A stretch of DNA of 64,000 bases from DSVZ01 sp037439785 (GTDB lineage: Bacteria > Verrucomicrobiota > Verrucomicrobiia > Limisphaerales > J093), in contig JBBIVJ010000007.1 of assembly GCA_037439785.1 (NCBI GenBank), positions 62,001 through 126,000 on the forward strand. The letters are read 5' to 3'. A program made the translations under genes and the position numbers. The notes below the pieces were generated by a model, which was not told where the DNA came from, ran no database searches, and saw nothing but the letters and a program-made list of their open reading frames with translations. Shown one piece after another: positions 35,196 through 42,943 of this stretch (position 1 is its first letter; every line of letters begins with the position of its first letter).

Positions 35196-35738
35196 ATGAC
35201 GGCCCTGCCGCCGGCCCTGGCCCTGTACCGCCTGCGTCTGGAGCGCGGGGCGCTGGACCGCCTGCCCGCTCCCACCTGGCCTCCCGGCTTCACGGTGCAT
35301 GGATTCCGGGCGGGCGATGAGTCGCGGTGGGTGGCGGTGGTGGGCGAGGCCGACAGTTTGCTTCCGATCACCGGGGAGACCTTTGCCCGGGCCTTCCCCG
35401 GTGAGCCGGCCGAGTTGGCACAGCGGGTAATGTTCCTGCAGGCGCCGGGCGGGGAAACGGTGGGCACGGTCACGGCGTGGCGGGGAGACGCCCGCGGAGG
35501 GCGGGTGCACTGGTTGGCGGTGCGGCCGGCCTGGCAACGCCGCGGGCTGGGAAACGGTTTGCTGCTGCTGGCCCTGAGCCGGCTGCGGGCCCTGGGGCAC
35601 GACCGCGCCTGGTTGATCACCGAGGCCGGCCGGCCGCGGGCGTTGCGGCTGTACCGGCGCTGGGGGTTCGAGCCGGCGCTGCGCACGCCGGAGGACCGTC
35701 AGGTCTGGGAGGTCCTGCAACGCGCCGGCTGGGTGTAG
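35196..35738 (+). CDS. GNAT family N-acetyltransferase
   Basis: Predicted 180 aa from the ATG giving MTALPPALALY. The GNAT core is visible: HWLAVRPAWQRRGLGNGLLL is the acetyl-CoA pyrophosphate-binding RRxGxG motif, followed by AWLITEAGRPRALRLYRRWGFEPA, the typical YxxxGF end of motif B. Substrate (amine or small metabolite) is unknown. It diverges from the MBL gene with about 100 bp between starts and lies 80 bp before a CPBP-like membrane protein. Confidence 0.85.
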   Translation: MTALPPALALYRLRLERGALDRLPAPTWPPGFTVHGFRAGDESRWVAVVGEADSLLPITGETFARAFPGEPAELAQRVMFLQAPGGETVGTVTAWRGDARGGRVHWLAVRPAWQRRGLGNGLLLLALSRLRALGHDRAWLITEAGRPRALRLYRRWGFEPALRTPEDRQVWEVLQRAGWV

Positions 35739-35818
35739 CCTCCGGGCAGGCCCGAGGCCGGCCGGGCGTCCGCTCCGGGCTTGCGCGGGTAGACGCAGGG
35801 CGGAAAGCATCCCCGACC

Positions 35819-37258
35819 ATGCCGACAATTGGGGAAACCACGACCCGAGCAGGGAACCCGGCCCGCCGTCTGGCCTGGGCGGTGGGGGCGTTGGTCTGGG
35901 CGGTGGTGGGTGGCTGGACGGTGGGGGCGGTGTTGCAATTCTGGCGCTACGTGCCGGGCCTGCTCGGGTCCGAACTGCTGTTCTTCGCGCTGCCGGCCGC
36001 GGTGTTTTTGTGGCGATGGCGGTGGGAGGACGCGGAGGTGGGCGCGGCGTTTCGGCGCCCGCCGGTGCGCGAGCTGGGCTGGAGCCTGATGCTGGCCGCG
36101 GCGGTGGGAGTGGCCGGGACGGCGCTCGCCGTGGCCGGGCGCCGGGCGCTGGGTTTGCCGGTGACGGCGGCCCCGCCCTCCCCCGGGCTGGTGGGGGTCT
36201 GGGTGGTGGCGGCGCCGCTGGCGGAGACGTTGCTGTTCCGGGTGGTCTTGCAGCGGACGCTGGCTGCGGCGTGGCGGCCGGGGCCGGCGCTGGCGGTGAC
36301 GGCGGCGACCTTCGGATTGATCCAGGGTAGTGGAACGCGGCTGGCCGAGACGCTCCTGCTGGGGGTGTTCAGCGGGGTGGTGTGGGTCAAGACCGGCCGG
36401 TTTTGGGCGTGTGCCGGTTTTCACGCGGCGGTGAACGCGGTGGGGCTCGGCCTCTGGCCGGCCCTGGGTGGACTGTCGGTCACGCTGGCGGGGCTGTTGG
36501 CGGCGGGGGGAATGGCGGCCGCGCTGATCGTGGCCGGCTACTGGCTGGAACCGGTGTGGCGGCTGCGGCGTTGGCGCGACCGACTGCGCTGGGCCTTGGT
36601 GGGGTCGGACGCACCGCCGCGGGAGCCGATGCCCGTCGGCCGCATCGCCGGCTGGGTGCTGGGGGGGCTGCTGGCGACGATGGCGGTCTTGAACGGGGTG
36701 GTGGCCAGCGGCGAATGGCGCGCGGCGCGGGCGCACCGCCAGAGCGGGGCGGGAGGGCCGGAGGTGCGGCAGCGGGATGAATGGCGGCTGGAGGCGGAGG
36801 GGCGGATTGCGGTGCGCTCGCGGATCGAGTTCACGCGCTGGCCGCTCGAACGGGAGGGGCTGACCTTCGCCCTGGCCTACCCTGAAGCCGGGGTGTCGCT
36901 GGTGCTGCTGGCGGGGGAGGAGCTGGCCGTGCGGCCGCTGGGGGCGGGGACGTTTGGGCTGGTCTGGCCGCGGCCGATGCCGCCACCGGGCACGCTCGAG
37001 GTGTACTGGAGCCTGCCCCTGTCCGCGTTGGAGGCACCGGAGCAGGGGTTCCGGGTGCGTTTGCAGGCGCTGGTGCCGGTGCACGCCTTCGCCCTGCGGC
37101 TGATGCTGGCACCGGACTGCGGCTACGTGTTTGCGCGGGCACCCGAACGGCCGGCGGACCTGATTTTCTCGACATCGTTCCAACGGCCGGCCCGGCGGGA
37201 TTTCGGCAGTTGCGGCCTGGGGCTGCGGCCGGCAGGGGCGGCCGCGGTCACGCCCTGA
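35819..37258 (+). CDS. CPBP-like membrane protein with degenerate protease motifs and C-terminal domain
   Basis: Predicted 479 aa. The membrane part (residues 17-290) has about seven or eight helices and matches the CPBP/Abi family, intramembrane glutamic proteases. The expected EExxxR motif is APLAETLLFR (A135-E136, R141), so the first Glu is Ala. The FxxxH motif is FGLIQ (Gln169 for His). The last HxxxN motif is present as FHAAVN (H202, N206). Residues 310-479 form a soluble domain without recognised family. The loss of two key residues suggests a non-catalytic homologue. Confidence 0.75.
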   Translation: MPTIGETTTRAGNPARRLAWAVGALVWAVVGGWTVGAVLQFWRYVPGLLGSELLFFALPAAVFLWRWRWEDAEVGAAFRRPPVRELGWSLMLAAAVGVAGTALAVAGRRALGLPVTAAPPSPGLVGVWVVAAPLAETLLFRVVLQRTLAAAWRPGPALAVTAATFGLIQGSGTRLAETLLLGVFSGVVWVKTGRFWACAGFHAAVNAVGLGLWPALGGLSVTLAGLLAAGGMAAALIVAGYWLEPVWRLRRWRDRLRWALVGSDAPPREPMPVGRIAGWVLGGLLATMAVLNGVVASGEWRAARAHRQSGAGGPEVRQRDEWRLEAEGRIAVRSRIEFTRWPLEREGLTFALAYPEAGVSLVLLAGEELAVRPLGAGTFGLVWPRPMPPPGTLEVYWSLPLSALEAPEQGFRVRLQALVPVHAFALRLMLAPDCGYVFARAPERPADLIFSTSFQRPARRDFGSCGLGLRPAGAAAVTP

Positions 37259-37278
37259 GTGCGGCCGCGTGGGGCGGC

Positions 37279-37902
37279 TCAGCGGCCGAGGGTTTGCTTG
37301 AACTTTTTGACCTTCGGGGCGATGACCGCCTGACAGTAGGCCTGGGCGGGGTTGCGGCGGAAATAATTTTGGTGGTAGGGCTCGGCCGGCCAGAAGCGGG
37401 TCAGGGGGACGATCTCGGTGACGATGGGCCGGGTGAATTGGGCGGCGGCGGCGGCGCGGGACTTTTCCGCGGCAGCCTTCTGGGCGTCATCGTGGTAGAG
37501 GATGATGGAGCGGTACTGCGGGCCGACGTCGGCGCCCTGGCGGTTGAGGGTGGTGGGGTCGTGGCACTGCCAGAACAGCTCGAGCAGCCGTTCATAGCTG
37601 ACGCAGGCCGGGTCAAAGGTGATCTGGACCACTTCGGCGTGGCCGGTGTCGCCGGCACAGACCTGCTTGTAGGTCGGTTGGTCCACGTGGCCGCCGGCGT
37701 AGCCGCTGACGACGTCCTGGACGCCGTCCACCAGTTCGAAGACCGCTTCGAGGCACCAGAAGCAGCCGCCGCCGAGGGTGGCGCGTTCGAGGCGGGCGGC
37801 GGGGGAGGCAGGGGTCTCGGGCATGGGAGCGGGGGCGGTGTCGCCGGCGGGGAGCGAACCGGCGCCGAGCAGGAGCCAGGAGCCGGCGAGGAGCGCTTTC
37901 AT
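37279..37902 (-). CDS. msrA: Exported peptide methionine sulfoxide reductase A
   Basis: Predicted 207 aa. MsrA reduces the S-sulfoxide of methionine in proteins. Signal peptide at 1-22 (MKALLAGSWLLLGAGSLPAG), linker to about 42, then the enzyme core: ATLGGGCFWCLEAVFELVDG with the catalytic Cys, VVSGYAGGHVDQPTYKQVCAG, GHAEVVQITFDP, FWQCHDPTTLNRQGADVGPQ and YRSIILYH. It lies 50 bp after phoU on the same strand, so it may be the last gene of the phosphate operon. Start chosen at MKALLAG; an ATG five codons upstream is a weaker option. Confidence 0.93.
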   Translation of the reverse strand: MKALLAGSWLLLGAGSLPAGDTAPAPMPETPASPAARLERATLGGGCFWCLEAVFELVDGVQDVVSGYAGGHVDQPTYKQVCAGDTGHAEVVQITFDPACVSYERLLELFWQCHDPTTLNRQGADVGPQYRSIILYHDDAQKAAAEKSRAAAAAQFTRPIVTEIVPLTRFWPAEPYHQNYFRRNPAQAYCQAVIAPKVKKFKQTLGR

Positions 37903-37952
37903 GTTCAACGGGCGCACGGTAGCGCGGACCGGCCGCGGGGCAAATGGGGCCT

Positions 37953-38645
37953 TCAGGCGCCCGCCTCGGGTGGCGGGGGCGGTGGGGTGTGTTTCTTGAG
38001 CTGGTGGCGGACGTCGCGGCCTTCGTACAGGTACACCACCTCCTCGGCCAGGTTCGAGGCGTGGTCGGCGATGCGTTCCAGGGCTTTGGAGATGACCATC
38101 AGGTTCAGGCAGCGGCTGATGGTGGAGGGTTTTTCGACCATGTAGCTGGCCAGCTCGCGGTGGAGCTGCTTGTTCAGGGCGTCCACCTCCTTGTCGCGCA
38201 GGACAATCTCGCGGGCCCTGGCGCTGTCCCGGCGGATGAAGGCGTCGAGGGCGTCGTGCAACATGGCCAGGGCCAGTTGAGCCATGCGGGGGAGGTCCAC
38301 GTAGGGCTTGAGCTGGGGTTCGCGTCCCAGTTCGATGGCGCGGCGGGCGATGGTGGTGGCTTCGTCACCCACGCGTTCGAGGTTTTGGGCGAACTTCATG
38401 GCCGCGGTGATCAGGCGCAGGTCACTGGCCAGGGGGGCCTTGCTGAGCAGGTTCACGCCCAGCTCGTCCACGGCCACTTCCAGTTCGTCCAGTTCGGTGT
38501 CGTCGGCGATGACCTGGCGGGCGAGGTCGTCATCCCGTTCGAGGAGGGCTTTGACGGCGCGGTCCACGGCCCGGGCGGCCTTGCTCACCATGGTGATGAG
38601 CTGCTGCTTGAGGGCGTCGAGGCTTTGGTCGAAGTGGACGGACAT
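37953..38645 (-). CDS. phoU: Phosphate transport regulator PhoU
   Basis: Predicted 230 aa. PhoU links the Pst transporter with the PhoR/PhoB sensor system and represses the Pho response when phosphate is high. Two three-helix-bundle repeats are visible, each with the metal-binding E(D)xxxD/ERVGDEA-type motif: QNLERVGDEATTIARRAI (near 85-103) and KALERIADHASNLAEEVVYL (near 190-209). The C-terminal tail is proline-rich (HTPPPPPPEAGA). It lies after pstB on the same strand, the usual order. Confidence 0.95.
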   Translation of the reverse strand: MSVHFDQSLDALKQQLITMVSKAARAVDRAVKALLERDDDLARQVIADDTELDELEVAVDELGVNLLSKAPLASDLRLITAAMKFAQNLERVGDEATTIARRAIELGREPQLKPYVDLPRMAQLALAMLHDALDAFIRRDSARAREIVLRDKEVDALNKQLHRELASYMVEKPSTISRCLNLMVISKALERIADHASNLAEEVVYLYEGRDVRHQLKKHTPPPPPPEAGA

Positions 38646-38682
38646 GGCGGCGGGAGAGGCAGGTGGGTGCCGGGCCGGCGGC

Positions 38683-39498
38683 TCAACCGAAGCGGCCGGT
38701 CACGTAGTCTTCGGTCTGCTTGTGGGACGGGTTGGTGAAGATGTGGGCGGTAGTGTCGTACTCGATCAGTTCGCCCAGATAGAAAAAGGCGGTGTAGTCG
38801 GAGATGCGGGCGGCCTGTTGCATGTTGTGGGTGACGATGACGATGGTGTAGTCGCGCTTCAAGTCGAGGATGAGGTCCTCGATTTTGGCGGTGGCGATCG
38901 GGTCCAGAGCCGAGGCCGGCTCGTCCATGAGCAGGATGTCGGGCTGGATGGCGATGGCGCGGGCAATGCAGAGCCGTTGCTGCTGGCCACCGGACAGCCC
39001 CAGGGCGCTGGCGTGGAGGCGGTCCTTGACCTCGTCCCAGAGCGCGGCGGCGCGGAGACTTTTTTCCACCACCTCGTCCAGTTCGGAGCGGCGCTTGATG
39101 CCCTGGAGGCGGAGGGCGTAGGCGATGTTTTCGTAGATGGACTTGGGGAAGGGATTCGAGCGCTGGAAGACCATGCCCACCCGGCGGCGCAGCTCGATCA
39201 CGTCCACTTCCGGTGCGTAGATGTCCTGACCGGCCAGGCGGACGGTGCCGGCCAGGCGCACGCTGTCTATAAGGTCGTTCAGGCGGTTCAGGCAGCGCAG
39301 GAGGGTGGACTTGCCGCAACCGGAGGGGCCGATGAAGGCGGTGACCAGCCGCTCGCGGATGCCGAAGGTGATGTCCTTGAGCGCCTGGGCGGTGCCGTAC
39401 CAGAGCGAGAGGCGCTCGAAGGTGATCAGCTCCGGGTGCCGGGCGTCGGCTCCCGTGGCAGGGGCTGGGGAGGGCAGGCTGGGGAGGGGAACGGCCAT
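38683..39498 (-). CDS. pstB: Phosphate ABC transporter ATP-binding protein
   Basis: Predicted 271 aa, usual size. It provides the ATP-driven step of high-affinity phosphate import. Visible motifs: Walker A GPSGCGKSTLLRC, Q-loop VGMVFQRSNPFPKSIYENIA, signature LGLSGGQQQRLCIARAIA, Walker B ILLMDEPASALDP, and the switch VIVTHNMQQAARISD. The Pst-specific NPFPKSIYEN segment supports the assignment. A leader of about 28 residues (Pro/Ser-rich) precedes the core. Confidence 0.97.
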   Translation of the reverse strand: MAVPLPSLPSPAPATGADARHPELITFERLSLWYGTAQALKDITFGIRERLVTAFIGPSGCGKSTLLRCLNRLNDLIDSVRLAGTVRLAGQDIYAPEVDVIELRRRVGMVFQRSNPFPKSIYENIAYALRLQGIKRRSELDEVVEKSLRAAALWDEVKDRLHASALGLSGGQQQRLCIARAIAIQPDILLMDEPASALDPIATAKIEDLILDLKRDYTIVIVTHNMQQAARISDYTAFFYLGELIEYDTTAHIFTNPSHKQTEDYVTGRFG

Positions 39499-39515
39499 GA
39501 GTGCAGGCAGGAGGT

Positions 39516-40484
39516 TCAGCCCAGTTGCCGCAGGCGGCGTCGCACCCGGGTACGGATGAGGATGGCCACCAGGTTCAGGGCAAAGGTCAGCAACAGCAGC
39601 ACCACCACGGTGCCGAAAAGGATGGGCCGGCTCTTGTCCACGTCCGGCGCCTGGGTGGAGAGTACATACACATGGTAGGCCAGGTCCATAAACTGGTCGC
39701 TGAGCGCGCGCGGGAGGTTGGCCATGTAATAGGCCGCGCCGGTGAACAGGATGGGCGCCACCTCGCCCGCCGCCCGGCTCACCGCCAGGATGCCTCCGGT
39801 GAGGATGCCCGGCAGCGCCTGCGGCAGCACCACCCGCACCACGGTCTGAAATTTCGTCGCCCCCAGCGCCAGGCTGGCCTCCCGCAGCCCGGTCGGGATC
39901 GCCCGCAACGCTTCCTCGGTGGCCACGATGACCACCGGCAGGGTCATGACCGCCAGCGTCAGCGAGGCCCAGAGCAGGGCCGGCTTGCCCCAGACCGGCT
40001 TGGGATTGTCCGGGTAAAACAAGGCATCAAGGCTGCCGCCCACCGCAGTGACAAAGAACCCCAGCCCAAACAGGCCGAAGACAATCGAGGGCACGCCCGC
40101 CAGGTTGTTCACGGCGCTGCGCAGGCCGCGCGTCCACCAGGAGGCGCTCCGGGCATACTCGCTCAGGTAGATCGCCGTGGCCACGCCGATGGGGATCACG
40201 AACAGGGTCATCAGGATCACCCGGGCGGCCGTACCGAAGGCCATCGGTCCCACCCCCGCCCGGTCCGGGTCGAACATGTCCCGGGCGGCACTGCCGAAGA
40301 TGAAGCGGGGCGAGAGCCCGCCGGCGCCATGCCAGGAGATGTGCCCCAGGATCAACGCCAACATGGCCAGGATCAAAACCGTGGCCGTCGCGGTCAGCCC
40401 CGTGCCGAGGGTGGAAAAGGGGTCCCGGTGGCCCGCCGTCAACGTGCCGCGGGGGGAGAGTCGTGTTGGGGCAGGGGGATTCAT
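39516..40484 (-). CDS. pstA: Phosphate ABC transporter permease PstA
   Basis: Predicted 322 aa with six membrane helices. Diagnostic stretches: IPIGVATAIYLSEYA, NNLAGVPSIVFGLFGLGFFV, ATEEALRAIPTGLREASLALGATKFQTV (the EAA-type loop contacting PstB), and AVSRAAGEVAPILFTGAAYY. The start overlaps the pstC stop by ATGA. The last residues (RTRVRRRLRQLG) are basic and cytoplasmic. Length agrees with the family. Confidence 0.96.
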   Translation of the reverse strand: MNPPAPTRLSPRGTLTAGHRDPFSTLGTGLTATATVLILAMLALILGHISWHGAGGLSPRFIFGSAARDMFDPDRAGVGPMAFGTAARVILMTLFVIPIGVATAIYLSEYARSASWWTRGLRSAVNNLAGVPSIVFGLFGLGFFVTAVGGSLDALFYPDNPKPVWGKPALLWASLTLAVMTLPVVIVATEEALRAIPTGLREASLALGATKFQTVVRVVLPQALPGILTGGILAVSRAAGEVAPILFTGAAYYMANLPRALSDQFMDLAYHVYVLSTQAPDVDKSRPILFGTVVVLLLLTFALNLVAILIRTRVRRRLRQLG

Positions 40485-41692
40485 CGCCGGCCTTCCAGGC
40501 GGGTCTTGAACCGGTGGATGAACAGCTCGCCGGCCAGGTTGGAGACGAAGGTCACGACAAAGAGCAGCACGCCGATGACGAACAGCATCCGGTAGTGGTG
40601 GCCGCCCACCACGGTTTCCGCCAGCTCGGCGGCGATCGTGGCGGTGAGGGTGCGGACCGAGTCCAACGGATTCCACGACAGGAGGCTGGCGTTGCCGCTG
40701 GCCATGAGCACGATCATCGTCTCGCCGATCGCACGGCCGAAACCCAGGACCACCGCGGCAAACACCCCCGGCAACGCCGCCGGCAGCACGATCTGCCAGG
40801 CCGCCTGCCAGCGGGTCGAGCCCAGGGCCAGGGCCGCCTCGGTATAGCTGCGCGGCACGCTGGTCAGGGCGTCCTCGGCGACGGAAAACACCACCGGAAT
40901 GACCGCCAGCCCCAGGGCGACGCCGGCCAGCAGTGCGTTCAGCCGCGAGGGATAGCCGAAGAGCCGCTGCAGCAGCGTGGCCAGGACGATCAGCGCAAAG
41001 AACCCCAACACCACCGACGGCACGCCGGCCAGCAACTCGATGCCCGGCTTGAGCCATTCGCGGGTCTGGGGGCTGGCCAGTTGCGAGACGTAGAGGGCGG
41101 CGGCAAGCGCCAGGGGCACGGCAAACGCCAGCGCGACCAGCGTGGCCTTGAGGCTGCCCACGATCAGCGGCACCAGGTTGTATTTGTGGATGGCCGAGAC
41201 CGGCTGCCAGATGTACTCGGGGCGGTCGTAGCCGGTCCATTGATGCGGGCCGAGCAGGTAGCGCCAGTGAACCGTGTTGAGCAGGGCATCCTTGTCGGCG
41301 GGGACCTGCTCGCGAGCCTCGATGCGGACCTTCATCAGCTCGATCAAGGTCTCGCGGTCCATCGCCTCGAACTGTTCTCGGGTCAGGCCCAGGTACTGCC
41401 GCAGCCGCTCCGGCGAGGTTTGGTCAAAGGCCTCGATGGGGATGACCTCCTGCATCTCGCGGGCCAGCGAACTGTCCACCCGCCCGGCGAAGATCGGCCA
41501 GGCCTCCCGCCCCACGAACAGGAAGATCAGGAGGATCATGACCACCGCTGTGAAGGACAGGACCTGGATGCCGCGCTCGGCCAGCCACTCGCTGGGCCGG
41601 ACCCGGCGGCCCCCGGCCAGGCCCGTCCACCGGCGCGGTGGGGCGGGAAGGGGGTCCGGTGCGGGCAGGGGGCAGAGCGGGTGGGGGTTCAC
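40481..41692 (-). CDS. pstC: Phosphate ABC transporter permease PstC with long periplasmic insertion
   Basis: Predicted 403 aa from a GTG giving VNPHPLCPLP; a GTG at 41827 is also possible and would add 45 residues. The permease core is normal: LLAGVPSVVLGFFALIVL, TEAALALGSTRWQAAWQIVLP (EAA loop) and VVLGFGRAIGETMIVLM. Between the first helix (about 43-60) and the second (about 182-202) lies an extra segment, about 65-175, with MQEVIPIEAFDQTSPERLRQ and IWQPVSAIHKYNLVPLI. Typical PstC (about 300-320 aa) has a much shorter loop. pstA starts within its stop. Confidence 0.92.
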   Translation of the reverse strand: MNPHPLCPLPAPDPLPAPPRRWTGLAGGRRVRPSEWLAERGIQVLSFTAVVMILLIFLFVGREAWPIFAGRVDSSLAREMQEVIPIEAFDQTSPERLRQYLGLTREQFEAMDRETLIELMKVRIEAREQVPADKDALLNTVHWRYLLGPHQWTGYDRPEYIWQPVSAIHKYNLVPLIVGSLKATLVALAFAVPLALAAALYVSQLASPQTREWLKPGIELLAGVPSVVLGFFALIVLATLLQRLFGYPSRLNALLAGVALGLAVIPVVFSVAEDALTSVPRSYTEAALALGSTRWQAAWQIVLPAALPGVFAAVVLGFGRAIGETMIVLMASGNASLLSWNPLDSVRTLTATIAAELAETVVGGHHYRMLFVIGVLLFVVTFVSNLAGELFIHRFKTRLEGRR

Positions 41693-41830
41693 ATGGCGGC
41701 GGCACCAAAGGGAACGGGCGGAACCACCGGACCGGTTTGGTCGGCAGTCCACCGCCCGTTCGGGTGATCGCAGGAGGAACTGCGGATCGGATACATTAGA
41801 GTCCCGGCGCGGGGCCGTGGCAACCACAAA

Positions 41831-42679
41831 TTACCGCGCCCGATCCGCCGGGGGCAGGGGGTAGTAGCCCATTTCCTTGACCACGGCCTGGCCGGCATCG
41901 CTGCGAATCCAGCGCAGGTATTCGGCCACCGCCCCCTTGTCGAGGGCGGGGTTGACGTAGATGTACAGGTAGCGGGAGATGGGGTAGCTGCCGTTGAGGA
42001 CGTTTTCCTCGGTGGGTTCGACCGCGGGGCTGTCCGGCGTTTTGCGGATGTTCAGATGCCTGGCGCCCACTCCGTAGGCGGCGCCGCCGTAGCCGATGCC
42101 GTGACGTTCCCGCGCCACGGCATGCAGAACCGCCGCCGTGCCGGGCATGGTCTGGGCCTCGGGGGCGAAGTCCTTGCCCTGGAGGACGTGCTCCTTGAAA
42201 AACTCGTAGGTGCCCGAGTTGTTTTCGCGGCTGTAAAGGATGATCCGGGCGTCCGGCCCGCCCAGTTCCTTCCAGTTCCGGATTTTGCCGGTGAAGATGG
42301 CCTCGATCTGCGGCAAGGAAAGCTCCTGGATGGGGTTGCTGGCATGGACGTACACCGAGAGCCCGTCCAGGGCCACCTTGTACTCGGTGGGCCGTCGGCC
42401 AAAGGCCTTGATGCAGGTCTCGATCTCCTTGGGGCGGATTTTGCGGGAGGCGTTGCAGAGATCGGTCTGCTGGTTTTGCAGGGCGGCAAAGCCCGTGCCG
42501 GTGCCGCCGCCGGTGACCTGGATTTTCACGTCCGGGTGCTGGCTCATGTACACCTCGGCCCATTTCTGGGCCAGGATGACCATGGTATCGGAGCCTTTGA
42601 CCGTGACGGTGGTAGCGTGAAGGGCCGGCAGGGCCCAGCTCACCAGGGCAAGGCCGACGAGGATGCGGGAATGTTTCAT
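41831..42679 (-). CDS. pstS: Phosphate-binding protein PstS
   Basis: Predicted 282 aa with a signal peptide (1-22). It captures phosphate for PstCAB. Visible motifs: VTVKGSDTMVILAQKWAEVY, the glycine-rich QVTGGGTGTGFAALQNQQTD loop, ARIILYSRENNSGTYEFFKE, the ATPGTAAVLHAV-like MPGTAAVLHAV segment, YGGAAYGVG, and YPISRYLYIYVN. The mature protein is in the short PstS group. First gene of the operon, about 175 bp behind the Pho boxes. Confidence 0.95.
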   Translation of the reverse strand: MKHSRILVGLALVSWALPALHATTVTVKGSDTMVILAQKWAEVYMSQHPDVKIQVTGGGTGTGFAALQNQQTDLCNASRKIRPKEIETCIKAFGRRPTEYKVALDGLSVYVHASNPIQELSLPQIEAIFTGKIRNWKELGGPDARIILYSRENNSGTYEFFKEHVLQGKDFAPEAQTMPGTAAVLHAVARERHGIGYGGAAYGVGARHLNIRKTPDSPAVEPTEENVLNGSYPISRYLYIYVNPALDKGAVAEYLRWIRSDAGQAVVKEMGYYPLPPADRAR

Positions 42680-42851
42680 GGTTTGGGATGCCGTTCTGTT
42701 TTCGGGAAGCCGCACGTCACCGCGCTGCCGATGCACTGGTCCGGCCCACGGCCGGGCCGCCGTGTGCCCTGGTCCGGTCCGGGAGTGGCCGGATCGGACA
42801 GCGGAAGGGTGCCGAACGCAACGTCCACACCTCCACCTCTGGACCGGCCGT

Positions 42852-42889
42852 GTGACCATGCGGCGACCGTTGGGTGACAATTCGGTGAC
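42852..42889 (-). promoter_or_regulatory. Pho-box array: four direct repeats at an exact 11-bp period
   Basis: On the plus strand GTGAC occurs at 42852, 42874 and 42885 and GCGAC at 42863, all spaced exactly 11 bp. On the transcribed (minus) strand the elements read GTCAC/GTCGC, resembling TGTCA half-sites of the Pho box, which consist of 7-bp repeats separated by 4 bp (11-bp period). The array is 173 bp upstream of the pstS start, in the space after the convergent-free upstream gene. Binding by a PhoB-type response regulator is inferred from the pattern and location. Confidence 0.7.
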
Positions 42890-42943
42890 GCCGCATCCGG
42901 CGGGCGGTCCCGCCGGCACGCCAGTCCGCCGAGCCCCCCCGTT

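Noticed and set aside
40481..41827. Earlier GTG start for pstC at 41827
   Set aside because: It would add 45 Arg/Ser/Pro-rich residues with no family match. The GTG at 41692 was kept as more likely, though not proven.
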